A DNA stretch of 12,538 nucleotides from an uncultured Lachnospiraceae bacterium (GTDB lineage: Bacteria > Bacillota > Clostridia > Lachnospirales > Lachnospiraceae). A program made the position numbers and the translations under genes. The stretch is from assembly GCA_902783305.1 (NCBI GenBank), contig CACZQU010000099.1:1-12538 (forward strand), read 5' to 3'. Shown here piece by piece: positions 5,787-12,366 of the stretch (the stretch's first letter is position 1; the number at the start of each line of letters is the position of its first letter). Below the pieces are notes generated by a model. It was given only the letters and a program-made list of their open reading frames with translations, was not told where the DNA came from and ran no database searches.

Positions 5787-7781
5787 ATGGAGGAAAAAAA
5801 GCAGAGAATTGAAGAGCTTGTCGCCAGACTGAACCGGGCTTCCGAAAGCTATTACGGTGACCGGGATGAGATCATGTCAAACTATGAATGGGATCTTTTG
5901 TTCGATGAGTTACATCAGCTGGAAGAAGAAACGGGATACATTCTTTCTGATTCGCCTACTCAGACAACGGGAATCCTTGAAAATACGCAAGGCAGCAGAC
6001 GGGAAGCGCATGAATATCCTGCCTTGTCCCTGGCTAAAACCAAGAATGTGGAAGATCTGATGAAGTGGGCAGGCACGAGACCGGTGTGGATCTCGTGGAA
6101 ACTCGACGGAATCACTTTGGTTGCCACCTATGACAAGGGGAAGCTGACAAAACTTATGACCAGAGGAAACGGAACCATCGGAACCAACATTACTTTTCTG
6201 GCGGGAGCCATTACCTGGCTGCCAGACCGGATAGCAGACAAAGGCCACCTGGTGGTAAGAGGAGAGGCCGTGATGAGTTATTCGGACTTTAACGCGGTGA
6301 ATGAGCTTGTCCCGGAGGATGAAGACCCTTATGCCAATCCCAGAAATCTTGTCGCGGGAACGCTCAACCTGGATCCGGAGCGCATGGATGAGGTAAAAAG
6401 GAGAGGAGTTCATTTTATTGCCTTTACTTTGGTATATTGCAGCAGTCCGCTTCGGTCCTGGGGGGACAGAATGGATTATCTGAACAGTCTGGGATTTCAT
6501 TCCGTGGATCATGAGGCGGCCGATGCCGGCGGGATCGGTGAGGTGATCCGGCGCTGGACACAGACGGTGAGAAGCGGAGGATTTGATTATCCTGTGGATG
6601 GACTGGTTGTTACCTATGATGATACGGATTACGCGGCAGCCGGCACAGTCACAGGGCATCATCAGTTAAGCGCGGGTATGGCCTTCAAATGGCAGGATGT
6701 CTCCGCAATGACAACCCTGGATCATATCGAGTGGAGCTGTGCCGCTTCCACAATTTCACCGGTAGCGGTTTTTGACCCTGTCAGTCTGGAAGGGACTACC
6801 GTGCGGCGGGCCAGTCTCTGCAATCTCAGCGAGATGGAGCGGCTGGGGATCGGAGCAGACAGAGAAACCTCGTTGAAAATCATCAAGGCAAATATGATCA
6901 TCCCAAAATGTATAGAGGCGGATTCTCACGGGACGGAGTTTGTTATTCCTTCGTTTTGCCCGGTATGTGGAGCATCTACCGAAATCAGGACCTCTGAGAA
7001 GACGGGAACGAGAACCCTGCACTGTGTGAATCCGGATTGTACGGCCAAGCAGATTCAGAAATTCACCCGGTTTGTGAGTAAAACCGGCATGGATATCGAC
7101 GGGATGTCCACCCAGACGATCATCAAATGGATCAATGAAGGGTTTCTGAAGGATTTTGCAGACATCTACCACATCCGGGATCATCAGCCTGAGATCCTTA
7201 AAATGGAAGGATTCGGTGAAAAATCCTTTGCCAATATCATCCGGTCGATTGAAAAAAGCCGTAAGGCGGATCCGGTTCATTTTATTTATGCGTTATGTAT
7301 TCCCATGATCGGGTCTGATGCCGGGAAAAGAATTATCGGTACCATGGGAACCAAAGGTTTTCTGAAAGCATTGGAGGAAGAAGAGGGATTTGATCATATT
7401 GACGGAATTGGTCCTGAAAAATCCGGTTCAATCCTGAAATGGTATCAGCAGAAGGATAACCGGGAGCTTCTGCGCAAGCTGCTTGAGGAAATTCAGGTGG
7501 AAATGATGGAGCCGGTGCAGGAAACGAAAGGAACATGCAAGGGCCTCACCTTTGTGATCACCGGAGACGTCCATCGATTCAAAAACCGGAGTGATTTCAA
7601 AGCTTATGTGGAAAGCCAGGGAGGAAAAGTCACCGGAAGTGTTTCCGGAAAAACAGATTTCCTTGTGAATAACGAAGCTGGTTCCGCATCTGCCAAAAAC
7701 AGAAAGGCAGTGGAATTAAAAATTCCTGTCCTGACAGAAGAAGAGTTTATTCAGCGTTTTGGGATTTCCGAAGAAGGGTAA
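5787..7781 (+). CDS. ligA: NAD-dependent DNA ligase, divergent paralogue type
   Basis: LigA seals nicks using NAD+. The 664-residue length is normal and the domain order is complete. An N-terminal Ia-like segment (YYGDRDEIMSNYEWDLLFDEL, 22-42) is followed by the adenylation domain with the AMP-accepting lysine in KLDG (K105) and RGNG (126-129, usually RGDG). Then come the OB fold, a four-cysteine zinc finger (CPVC at about 391-394, then two Cys near 412 and 417), helix-hairpin-helix repeats, and a BRCT domain (about 583-664). Several usual residues differ: Ser replaces the Glu two before K105, DGLVVT replaces DGVVIK, and the RTG segment before the conserved PVA reads AST. I chose ATG 5787, which has GAGGAGAGG at 5775-5783; the frame is open back to 5697 but that extension is unconserved. 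It is likely a second ligase beside a canonical LigA elsewhere. Confidence 0.93.
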   Translation: MEEKKQRIEELVARLNRASESYYGDRDEIMSNYEWDLLFDELHQLEEETGYILSDSPTQTTGILENTQGSRREAHEYPALSLAKTKNVEDLMKWAGTRPVWISWKLDGITLVATYDKGKLTKLMTRGNGTIGTNITFLAGAITWLPDRIADKGHLVVRGEAVMSYSDFNAVNELVPEDEDPYANPRNLVAGTLNLDPERMDEVKRRGVHFIAFTLVYCSSPLRSWGDRMDYLNSLGFHSVDHEAADAGGIGEVIRRWTQTVRSGGFDYPVDGLVVTYDDTDYAAAGTVTGHHQLSAGMAFKWQDVSAMTTLDHIEWSCAASTISPVAVFDPVSLEGTTVRRASLCNLSEMERLGIGADRETSLKIIKANMIIPKCIEADSHGTEFVIPSFCPVCGASTEIRTSEKTGTRTLHCVNPDCTAKQIQKFTRFVSKTGMDIDGMSTQTIIKWINEGFLKDFADIYHIRDHQPEILKMEGFGEKSFANIIRSIEKSRKADPVHFIYALCIPMIGSDAGKRIIGTMGTKGFLKALEEEEGFDHIDGIGPEKSGSILKWYQQKDNRELLRKLLEEIQVEMMEPVQETKGTCKGLTFVITGDVHRFKNRSDFKAYVESQGGKVTGSVSGKTDFLVNNEAGSASAKNRKAVELKIPVLTEEEFIQRFGISEEG

Positions 7782-7813
7782 AAAAAGTTTGCCGTTGGAA
7801 CAGACTGCATCAT

Positions 7814-7864
7814 AAAAGGCAGAGAGAACAACCTCCAGTGTTGTTTTCTCTGCCTTTTGTTTTT
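7814..7864. terminator. Bidirectional terminator between ligA and the deacetylase gene
   Basis: A 19-bp stem (7814-7832 with 7840-7858, one G-U pair) has a 7-base loop. Its plus-strand 3' side ends in TTTTGTTTTT. On the minus strand the AAAA arm and preceding bases supply T residues. It serves converging genes: ligA on + ends at 7781 and the deacetylase on - ends at 7880. Confidence 0.9.
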
Positions 7865-7879
7865 CACTATTCTCCAGAG

Positions 7880-8492
7880 TCACACTCCTGTAAACTCGCC
7901 ATAAGCAATTCCTGGAGAAATATCCGATCCATGGAAGCTGGCGAGCTCGTGAACGGTAACCAGCTGATAACCTTGCTCCTGAAGCCGGGGAATCGCTTTC
8001 TCTACAGCCTGGACCGTCGGCTTATAGAGATCATGCATGAGAATGATGGCTCCGTCATAGGCTCCCAGCATGATGGCATGATAGGTTTTGATCCGGCTGA
8101 GGGTATTCCAGTCCTCCGTGTCGACAGACCAGAGAATCATTGGTCTGTTGACTACACTCTGGACCGTGGAATTCACTGCACCGTAGGGAGGCCTTACTAC
8201 AGTGGCTGCGTGTCCGGTCAGGCTGGTGATCAGCGAATCCGTCTGCGCAAGAGTATCCATAATCTGATCTGCAGGAATTGTCGTGAGGTCGGTGTGGTTG
8301 TAGGTGTGATTGCCGATCTCACAACCGAGGGTCTCCATTCGGGTAACTGACTCGGGAAAATTCTGGATTTCCTTTCCGACCAGAAAAAAAGTAGCCTTTG
8401 CGTTGTATTTCTCCAGAACATCTAACAGTGTCGATGTGTATTCGCTGGGTCCGTCATCAAAGGTTAAAGCCAGGTATTTCGCTTTTTTTTTT
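7880..8492 (-). CDS. Polysaccharide deacetylase (NodB) domain, C-terminal part of a frame-broken gene
   Basis: This is the catalytic half of a carbohydrate esterase family 4 enzyme, which removes N-acetyl groups from peptidoglycan or another glycan outside the cell. From the A-run the frame reads AKYLALTFDDGPS (motif 1, metal-binding Asp pair) and then GNHTYNHTDL (motif 2, H-x3-H). RPPYG is motif 3, WSVDTEDW is motif 4, and ILMHD is motif 5. All metal and catalytic residues seem present. No start codon with a ribosome binding site lies ahead of motif 1. The first internal ATG, at 8338, would miss the TFDDG motif, so this part needs the upstream frame. It is one base out of frame with the anchor and wall-binding half, and the break lies at the A10 run, 8483-8492. 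One added A, or a -1 shift, gives a continuous product of about 453 residues. Confidence 0.88.
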
Positions 8493-9240
8493 GATCCTGG
8501 TTCGGATTCAGGGTACGGGCTCTGGCGGTTTCTTTTGTCTGACTGCTGTCTCTGGCTTTTTTGGGGGAGCTCTTCTTCTCCGCCTGACTGGGATCAATAT
8601 CTCCGGTTCCGTCATCGAGGACTCCTGAAGGGAAGAAGGTATAGTCTTCTTTTCCAATGGTGACCGTGCCGGTCTGCATGATTCCGTCCTGATCCATATA
8701 GTATTTTTTCCCGTCCAGCTCAAGCCATCCGGTATGGACCGTTCCGTCGGCATCCAGATAATACCGCTTTCCGTCCTGGTCATTCAACCATCCCGTATAG
8801 ACTGCTCCATTTACCATAAATACCCAGCTTGATCCCTGGGGAACCCATTCTCCTTCTTTGCTCTCAGGTGATGGCTCATAGGGAGAGGCCTGTGGGAGAC
8901 GGGAGGAATCCTGTGATCCGGCAGCGGCTGTATCCGCCTGGCTCTGAGTCTGTGTCTGTTCGTCGGAGTCGGGAGCATTTCCTTCAGTTTCTGTTTCGGA
9001 TCTGGATGCAGGCTCTGCGGCAGGTTCTGTCTCAGGGACAGGGGAGGGGGTCGGAGTCATAAGCAAGCTTCCGATCGTCTCGATGGAATGAGGATTGTTT
9101 GCTACAATGACGTCTGCAGAAGAAGGAGCCAGGGCGGTCGAAGCGCCGGATGACCCGGTCAGCAGTCCGGTCAGGATACCGATCAGCAAGAGATTGACCA
9201 GGATCAGAATCGGACTGGTTTTCATTTCGTTCGCAGGCAT
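8464..9240 (-). CDS. Membrane anchor and cell-wall-binding repeats, N-terminal part of the deacetylase
   Basis: Residues 1-10 are cytoplasmic. Residues 11-29 are a hydrophobic anchor or uncleaved signal (ILILVNLLLIGILTGLL). Residues 35-135 form a Thr/Ser/Glu/Pro-rich spacer. Residues about 138-207 hold choline/glucan-binding-type repeats (GWLNDQDGKRYYLDADG, GWLELDGKKYYMDQDG, then a degenerate third). A lysine-rich linker follows. As written, translation ends at TAA just after the A10 run (258 residues), adding an unrelated RNTWL tail. The repeats would hold the NodB domain at the wall. The start ATG has AAGGAGAT nearby (about 9247-9254 on +). The gene has its own probable promoter inside the end of the DUF362 gene. 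Either this is a sequencing artefact, a true frameshift, or a site of slippage producing both short and long forms. Confidence 0.85.
   Translation of the reverse strand: MPANEMKTSPILILVNLLLIGILTGLLTGSSGASTALAPSSADVIVANNPHSIETIGSLLMTPTPSPVPETEPAAEPASRSETETEGNAPDSDEQTQTQSQADTAAAGSQDSSRLPQASPYEPSPESKEGEWVPQGSSWVFMVNGAVYTGWLNDQDGKRYYLDADGTVHTGWLELDGKKYYMDQDGIMQTGTVTIGKEDYTFFPSGVLDDGTGDIDPSQAEKKSSPKKARDSSQTKETARARTLNPNQDQKKKRNTWL
8483..8492 (-). other. A10 homopolymer at the frame break
   Basis: On the coding (minus) strand, GATC is followed by ten A and then GCG. Reading through in the upstream frame gives Q-K-K-K-R-N-T-W-L-stop; with eleven A it gives Q-K-K-K-A-K-Y-L-A-L-T-F-D-D-G. Runs of this length are known to promote polymerase slippage and -1 ribosomal slippage, and are also common sequencing-error sites. 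Confidence 0.8.
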
Positions 9241-9302
9241 GTTTCATCTCCTTATCATCTCGGTTTGACGTTTGGAAAAACTTTCCATCTGATTTGGTTT
9301 CT

Positions 9303-9374
9303 ATTCACGGTTCAATGGCAACGCCGCGAGCAGAAAAGTCAGGCCGTGAATGGCAGCTTGATCTGTTCCTGACT
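9303..9374 (-). promoter_or_regulatory. Possible H-type pseudoknot in the deacetylase leader
   Basis: In the minus-strand RNA, AGTCAGG (9374-9368) can pair with CCTGACT (9343-9337). ATTCACGG (9351-9344), inside that loop, can pair with CCGTGAAT (9310-9303). The two perfect stems, 7 and 8 bp, interleave and abut with no base between them, the geometry of an H-type pseudoknot with loops of 16 and 26 bases. It lies about 60 bases before the start codon, so it does not directly cover the ribosome binding site. No known riboswitch consensus is recognised. Confidence 0.45.
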
Positions 9375-9403
9375 CCTGCGTCATATCTTCCGGCGGCTAT
9401 AAC

Positions 9404-9432
9404 AGTATATCACATTTACTCATTCTTGAAAA
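9404..9432 (-). promoter_or_regulatory. Probable promoter of the deacetylase gene
   Basis: On the minus strand, TTTTCA (9432-9427) and TATACT (9409-9404) are spaced by 17 bases. The -10 is near consensus and the -35 is weak. It overlaps the last codons of the DUF362 gene and predicts a leader of roughly 155 bases before the ATG at 9240. Confidence 0.5.
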
Positions 9433-10543
9433 CGAGGCTTTTCAGAAATTGATAAACCTGGTCTTCTGATGGAGGACACCCTTCGACATGATGGGTAAAC
9501 AGGCGCGTACAGTTACCGATTCCCGTTGCTCCGGTTTTCCCCCTCCATCCTTGCCCGATACATATTTTGCTGCCCAGCAGGGTCTTCAGGTCTGCGGTTT
9601 GCCAGCCTTCAGCCTTGAGCTCTTCATCCAGGCGTTCCATCGCCGGAAGCAGACTGCCATAACAGGCACTGCAGGATTCCACCTCGTTCACCGCATCGGC
9701 GAGCGCAAGCACGCGCTGAGATGCCTTCAGCGCAAAGGTGTCGCTGCACTCACCCAGCTGGCGGATGACGGCTTTGGTCAGATCCGCGCTGCCCACACCC
9801 AGTTTTTCAGCGATCTGAAGGTAGGGTACGTCACAGGGCGATAAGTGCAGCAAATCGCAGATATAAGCATCCAGAAGCACCGGATCTCTTGCGGTGATGA
9901 TACGGTTCATTTCCACCGGATGTCCCCCGTCTTCAAAATCCAGGTCCCCGCAGATATTGTCGGCGACGATGAAGTCCTGACGGATACCGGTGTTCAGATG
10001 GGCGATGGGCTGATGAAGACCCAGAGAATGAAACCGCCTTTTTTCCGCGTTGGGGATCAGACCCTTAAGGTTTTTCAGTGCACATGTGATCCTGGTCTGG
10101 CAATGCCCTTTGACTACCGGTACGTTAATCAGATAATCCACATCCAGGGCGGATTTACAGATCTGTATCGGCATACCCGAACAGTCCACCTTTACCCCTT
10201 TTTCTTTCTGCATATCTATAAAGGGAACCTGATAATCCCGGCAAAGCTGGTCATAACCGGCGACGTCAAAGGCATCCTTTGTCAATGAGCCCACCCAGGA
10301 TCCTTCCATGATGGTGATATGAAAAAAGCCCTCGTCCTGGAGATACTCGATGATTCCGGCAAGAACCTCTGTGTGGGTTGTCGCGCCATAGGAAGGAGGA
10401 GAAGGAGAGACGAGATTCGGCTTAAGGGCGATCCTTGCGTTCCGGTCACCGATGAGAGTGGACAGACGGCTTTGGATCAGAAGCTCTTTCGTCATTTCCT
10501 TATAGTTCTTTCCTTCTATGATCAGAATTTCGTTTTTGTTCAT
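9416..10543 (-). CDS. DUF362 domain-containing protein
   Basis: The 375-residue product matches the DUF362 family, whose biochemical role is not settled; some members carry ferredoxin-like iron-sulfur domains. Recognisable parts are ALKPNLVSPSPPSYGATTH (about residues 38-56), the VDYLINVPVVKGHCQTRITCALKNLKGL core (about 133-160), and the DAYICDLLHL segment. This copy has no C-x2-C-x2-C-x3-C ferredoxin cluster. It has a C-terminal cysteine set instead: SCSACYG, ICIGQGWRGKTG, GNCTRLF and EGCPP. That set could bind a metal or cofactor, which is inference. There is no signal peptide or membrane segment. The start ATG has AAGAGGAGA just upstream on the minus strand. It lies 175 bases before the deacetylase start. 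Confidence 0.9.
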   Translation of the reverse strand: MNKNEILIIEGKNYKEMTKELLIQSRLSTLIGDRNARIALKPNLVSPSPPSYGATTHTEVLAGIIEYLQDEGFFHITIMEGSWVGSLTKDAFDVAGYDQLCRDYQVPFIDMQKEKGVKVDCSGMPIQICKSALDVDYLINVPVVKGHCQTRITCALKNLKGLIPNAEKRRFHSLGLHQPIAHLNTGIRQDFIVADNICGDLDFEDGGHPVEMNRIITARDPVLLDAYICDLLHLSPCDVPYLQIAEKLGVGSADLTKAVIRQLGECSDTFALKASQRVLALADAVNEVESCSACYGSLLPAMERLDEELKAEGWQTADLKTLLGSKICIGQGWRGKTGATGIGNCTRLFTHHVEGCPPSEDQVYQFLKSLVFKNE

Positions 10544-10561
10544 TTCGGTCTCCTCTTATTC

Positions 10562-10613
10562 ATGACTCCAGGACCCGGGGAGCGCGAAGCGCGGAACAAT
10601 CCGCAGGAGTCAT
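10562..10613. repeat. Palindromic intergenic element upstream of the DUF362 gene
   Basis: ATGACTCC (10562-10569) and GGAGTCAT (10606-10613) are perfect complements enclosing a GC-rich centre with an inner GCGC-GAA-GCGC hairpin. On the minus strand the left part reads TGACTCCTGCG. The same 11 bases occur on the plus strand at 9370-9380, on the other side of the DUF362 gene. This resembles a dispersed REP-like palindrome, but copy number cannot be judged from one window. Confidence 0.45.
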
Positions 10614-10659
10614 TTTGCACTGCAATCATTCATTGTTTCTGCCGAAGGGAACAGACAAA

Positions 10660-10691
10660 GAGAGAACCACTGCTTAGGCAGTGGTTCTCTC
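10660..10691 (-). terminator. Probable terminator of the Big_2/lysozyme-like gene
   Basis: A perfect 14-bp stem (10660-10673 with 10678-10691) has a 4-base loop. On the minus strand it is followed by TTTGTCTGTT, a broken T-tract, which suits termination of the gene ending at 10745. The plus-strand side is followed by CAAAAG, so it is not a plus-strand terminator. Confidence 0.7.
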
Positions 10692-10744
10692 AAAAGACAT
10701 CTTCTGACTGTGCCATACGGAAAAAAACCGTAACATGAGCCGCG

Positions 10745-11725
10745 TCACCTGATTTTCGCGGATGCGGGAATATACTGCTTCAGCCAGTTGGCGATAGAAT
10801 TATGACGGTTTCTGTAAATGGAATCTCCAATCTGATAACTGCTGGAATAATCATTCTGATCCTTAAACAGGGAAACCAGAAGGGAATTCATGCTGTTGCG
10901 GTTGCTGGCACGGTTTACCACACGCTTGACCGCGCCGAATCCACCAAGATGCTCACATTCAGCCATAAGCATCGCACTGCGAAGATTAGTCACGCCAAGG
11001 GTTTTAATGTCGTCAATATACTCGTCCAGCAGCTCGCAGGCTCTCAGATCCTGAACAAACGCCCCGGCATTGCAGGAGATGATGGCACGTATGGACTGTC
11101 CTTTGGAGCTCCCGTAGGTCGCTGTATAAGGAGAGTACTCCCAGGATCTCTTGATATCCGTGGCAATGCCTGCTTTATCCCGGGCATTGAAGGATACCGG
11201 ATACTGTCTCCTGATCTCGATCAGAAGCTCTCTCAGGCTTTCTCCATACTCCTGATAAGCGCCGCCGGTACAGCTGGCTTCATTAGGAGAATTCTCTCCG
11301 GGATTGGCAAAGCAAGCGTAATCTCTGTGACCGTAAACCATGCCGCCGCTTTCTACTGCTCCAAGGACATTGAGCCATACCGCAGCCTGTGCATTGGTAA
11401 CATATTTGCTTCTGTTCTTATTCCGTACATTCATTGTACACTTTAATGTTTTTCCACCGACCGTACAATAGATTGTACTGGTTCCTTTTCTCCTGCCGGT
11501 GACAACTCCGCTGCTGGAAACAGTGGCAATAGAAGGTTTGCTGCTTCTCCAGTTTTTCGCTTTCCCCGAGGTGGGAGCCAGCTTCACGGTTTTGCCGACA
11601 TAGACGCTGGTCTGGACTTTATTGAGGGTAACCGTCGCCGCGCCGGCAGGAACGGTGATGAATAAACATAAAAACAAAAGAGAGACGATTACAGAAAGCT
11701 TCCTTCTCCCGGACATCTGGTTCAT
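10745..11725 (-). CDS. Secreted Big_2 (Ig-like) protein with a lysozyme-like C-terminal domain
   Basis: Starting at ATG 11725 the product has 326 residues. AAGGAG lies about eight bases upstream on the minus strand, whereas the longer frame from 11815 adds 30 residues without a signal-like character. The first 30 residues are a signal peptide (basic GRRK, hydrophobic core, AGA-A cleavage). Residues about 31-101 are a Big_2 Ig-like domain (SVYVGKTVKLAP, WRSSKPSIATVSSSGVVTGRRKGTSTIYC), an adhesion or wall-spacing module. The remaining 220 residues start AVWLNVLGAVESGGMVYG. The ESGG motif with E125 recalls the catalytic Glu of lysozyme/lytic-transglycosylase folds, and conserved-looking C-TGGAYQEYGES and several cysteines follow. 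A peptidoglycan-cleaving role is plausible but unproven. Confidence 0.85.
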   Translation of the reverse strand: MNQMSGRRKLSVIVSLLFLCLFITVPAGAATVTLNKVQTSVYVGKTVKLAPTSGKAKNWRSSKPSIATVSSSGVVTGRRKGTSTIYCTVGGKTLKCTMNVRNKNRSKYVTNAQAAVWLNVLGAVESGGMVYGHRDYACFANPGENSPNEASCTGGAYQEYGESLRELLIEIRRQYPVSFNARDKAGIATDIKRSWEYSPYTATYGSSKGQSIRAIISCNAGAFVQDLRACELLDEYIDDIKTLGVTNLRSAMLMAECEHLGGFGAVKRVVNRASNRNSMNSLLVSLFKDQNDYSSSYQIGDSIYRNRHNSIANWLKQYIPASAKIR

Positions 11726-11855
11726 GCTATGATTCTCCTTTCCAGGTGAGTGGGGCGCTGCCATCCATCCACCATTCTCATAATCAAACTCTTTCCTGAT
11801 CGTGTTTTTTCTCAAATATCAGATATGCAGGCGGCCATCATCCGCCAACGGCAAC

Positions 11856-11884
11856 ATGGTAACATAAATGTAATAACTTTGCAA
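11856..11884 (-). promoter_or_regulatory. Probable promoter of the Big_2/lysozyme-like gene
   Basis: On the minus strand TTGCAA (11884-11879) and TACCAT (11861-11856) are spaced by 17 bases. It would give a leader of about 125 bases to ATG 11725. The spacer holds an inverted TAACAT-AA-ATGTAA-like repeat that could be an operator. Confidence 0.55.
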
Positions 11885-11896
11885 TACTCTTTATTG

Positions 11897-11923
11897 GTCT
11901 TTTACCGTCTTTTTACGTCTTTT
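11897..11923 (-). repeat. Three GTCTTTT direct repeats at exact 10-base spacing
   Basis: GTCTTTT occurs at 11897, 11907 and 11917 on the plus strand (AAAAGAC on the minus strand), just upstream of the minus-strand -35 box. Regularly phased A-tracts bend DNA, and tandem repeats at one-turn spacing are also typical response-regulator sites. Confidence 0.6.
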
Positions 11924-12024
11924 GGTTATTATTCACAGTTTACCTGTACCTCATTCATCTCCCGAACTGTACCCGGAGGCGGCTGAGAAACCAGAAAATT
12001 ATGTTTTTGTCCTGAATAAATCAC

Positions 12025-12053
12025 TTGACAAATGAAATCAGATCAATTATCAT
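12025..12053 (+). promoter_or_regulatory. Strong sigma-A-type promoter of the SipW-dependent gene
   Basis: TTGACA (12025-12030), a perfect -35, is followed after 17 bases by TATCAT (12048-12053). Transcription would start near 12060, giving a leader of about 305 bases before the ATG at 12367. Confidence 0.75.
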
Positions 12054-12161
12054 GAGTTGTACATTCAAATCTGCGGATATCTCTTCTGATATCTGATTCC
12101 ACATTATATTATACAACATTATCAGTCATATTTCGACAAAATGTTCGTCGAGTAAGACTTG

Positions 12162-12333
12162 GAAACGTGCAGCGCCGGGCCGGTGCGGCAAACCAGGAGG
12201 TGGTTCCATTGAGCTGAACAGTTATTCATCGGGCGTAGCGCTTAAAACGCATTCCGGGTACGACCGATGCCTGTCGTGGCATATGCATGCCTCGCAGAGC
12301 AAGTACGTGAGGCGGACGGAATAGTAACGTTTC
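12162..12333 (+). ncRNA. Structured 5' leader, candidate cis-regulatory RNA of unknown class
   Basis: GAAACGT (12162-12168) pairs perfectly with ACGTTTC (12327-12333), closing a 172-base region. Inside are AACCA/TGGTT near 12191-12205, CATCGG (12227-12232) with CCGATG (12264-12269), and ATTCCG (12251-12256) with CGGAAT (12317-12322). GCCTCGC (12289-12295) pairs with GTGAGGC (12307-12313). GGCAT (12278-12282) can pair with either ATGCC copy, at 12267-12271 or 12287-12291, a possible switch. It has no match I can recall to the c-di-GMP, c-di-AMP, SAM, cobalamin or TPP consensus. The AGAGGA ribosome binding site (12355-12360) follows it. Confidence 0.5.
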
Positions 12334-12366
12334 GTGCTGGTACAAAAAAGAATAAGAGGATTAGTC

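Noticed and set aside
5910..6662. Minus-strand open frame of 250 codons opposite ligA
   Set aside because: Antisense to conserved ligase sequence with low-complexity, unfamiliar translation.
9416..10543. Classic ferredoxin-type cluster in the DUF362 protein
   Set aside because: The C-x2-C-x2-C-x3-C pattern is not present; only scattered cysteines near the C-terminus.
11726..11815. N-terminal extension of the Big_2 protein to 11815
   Set aside because: The ATG at 11725 has AAGGAG at good distance and begins a standard signal peptide; the extension would bury it.
12162..12366. c-di-GMP-I (GEMM) or c-di-AMP (ydaO) riboswitch
   Set aside because: GGCAAACC is reminiscent of GEMM, but the required GGACGCAAAGC segment is missing; the ydaO GGGGTGAATC-like core is also absent.
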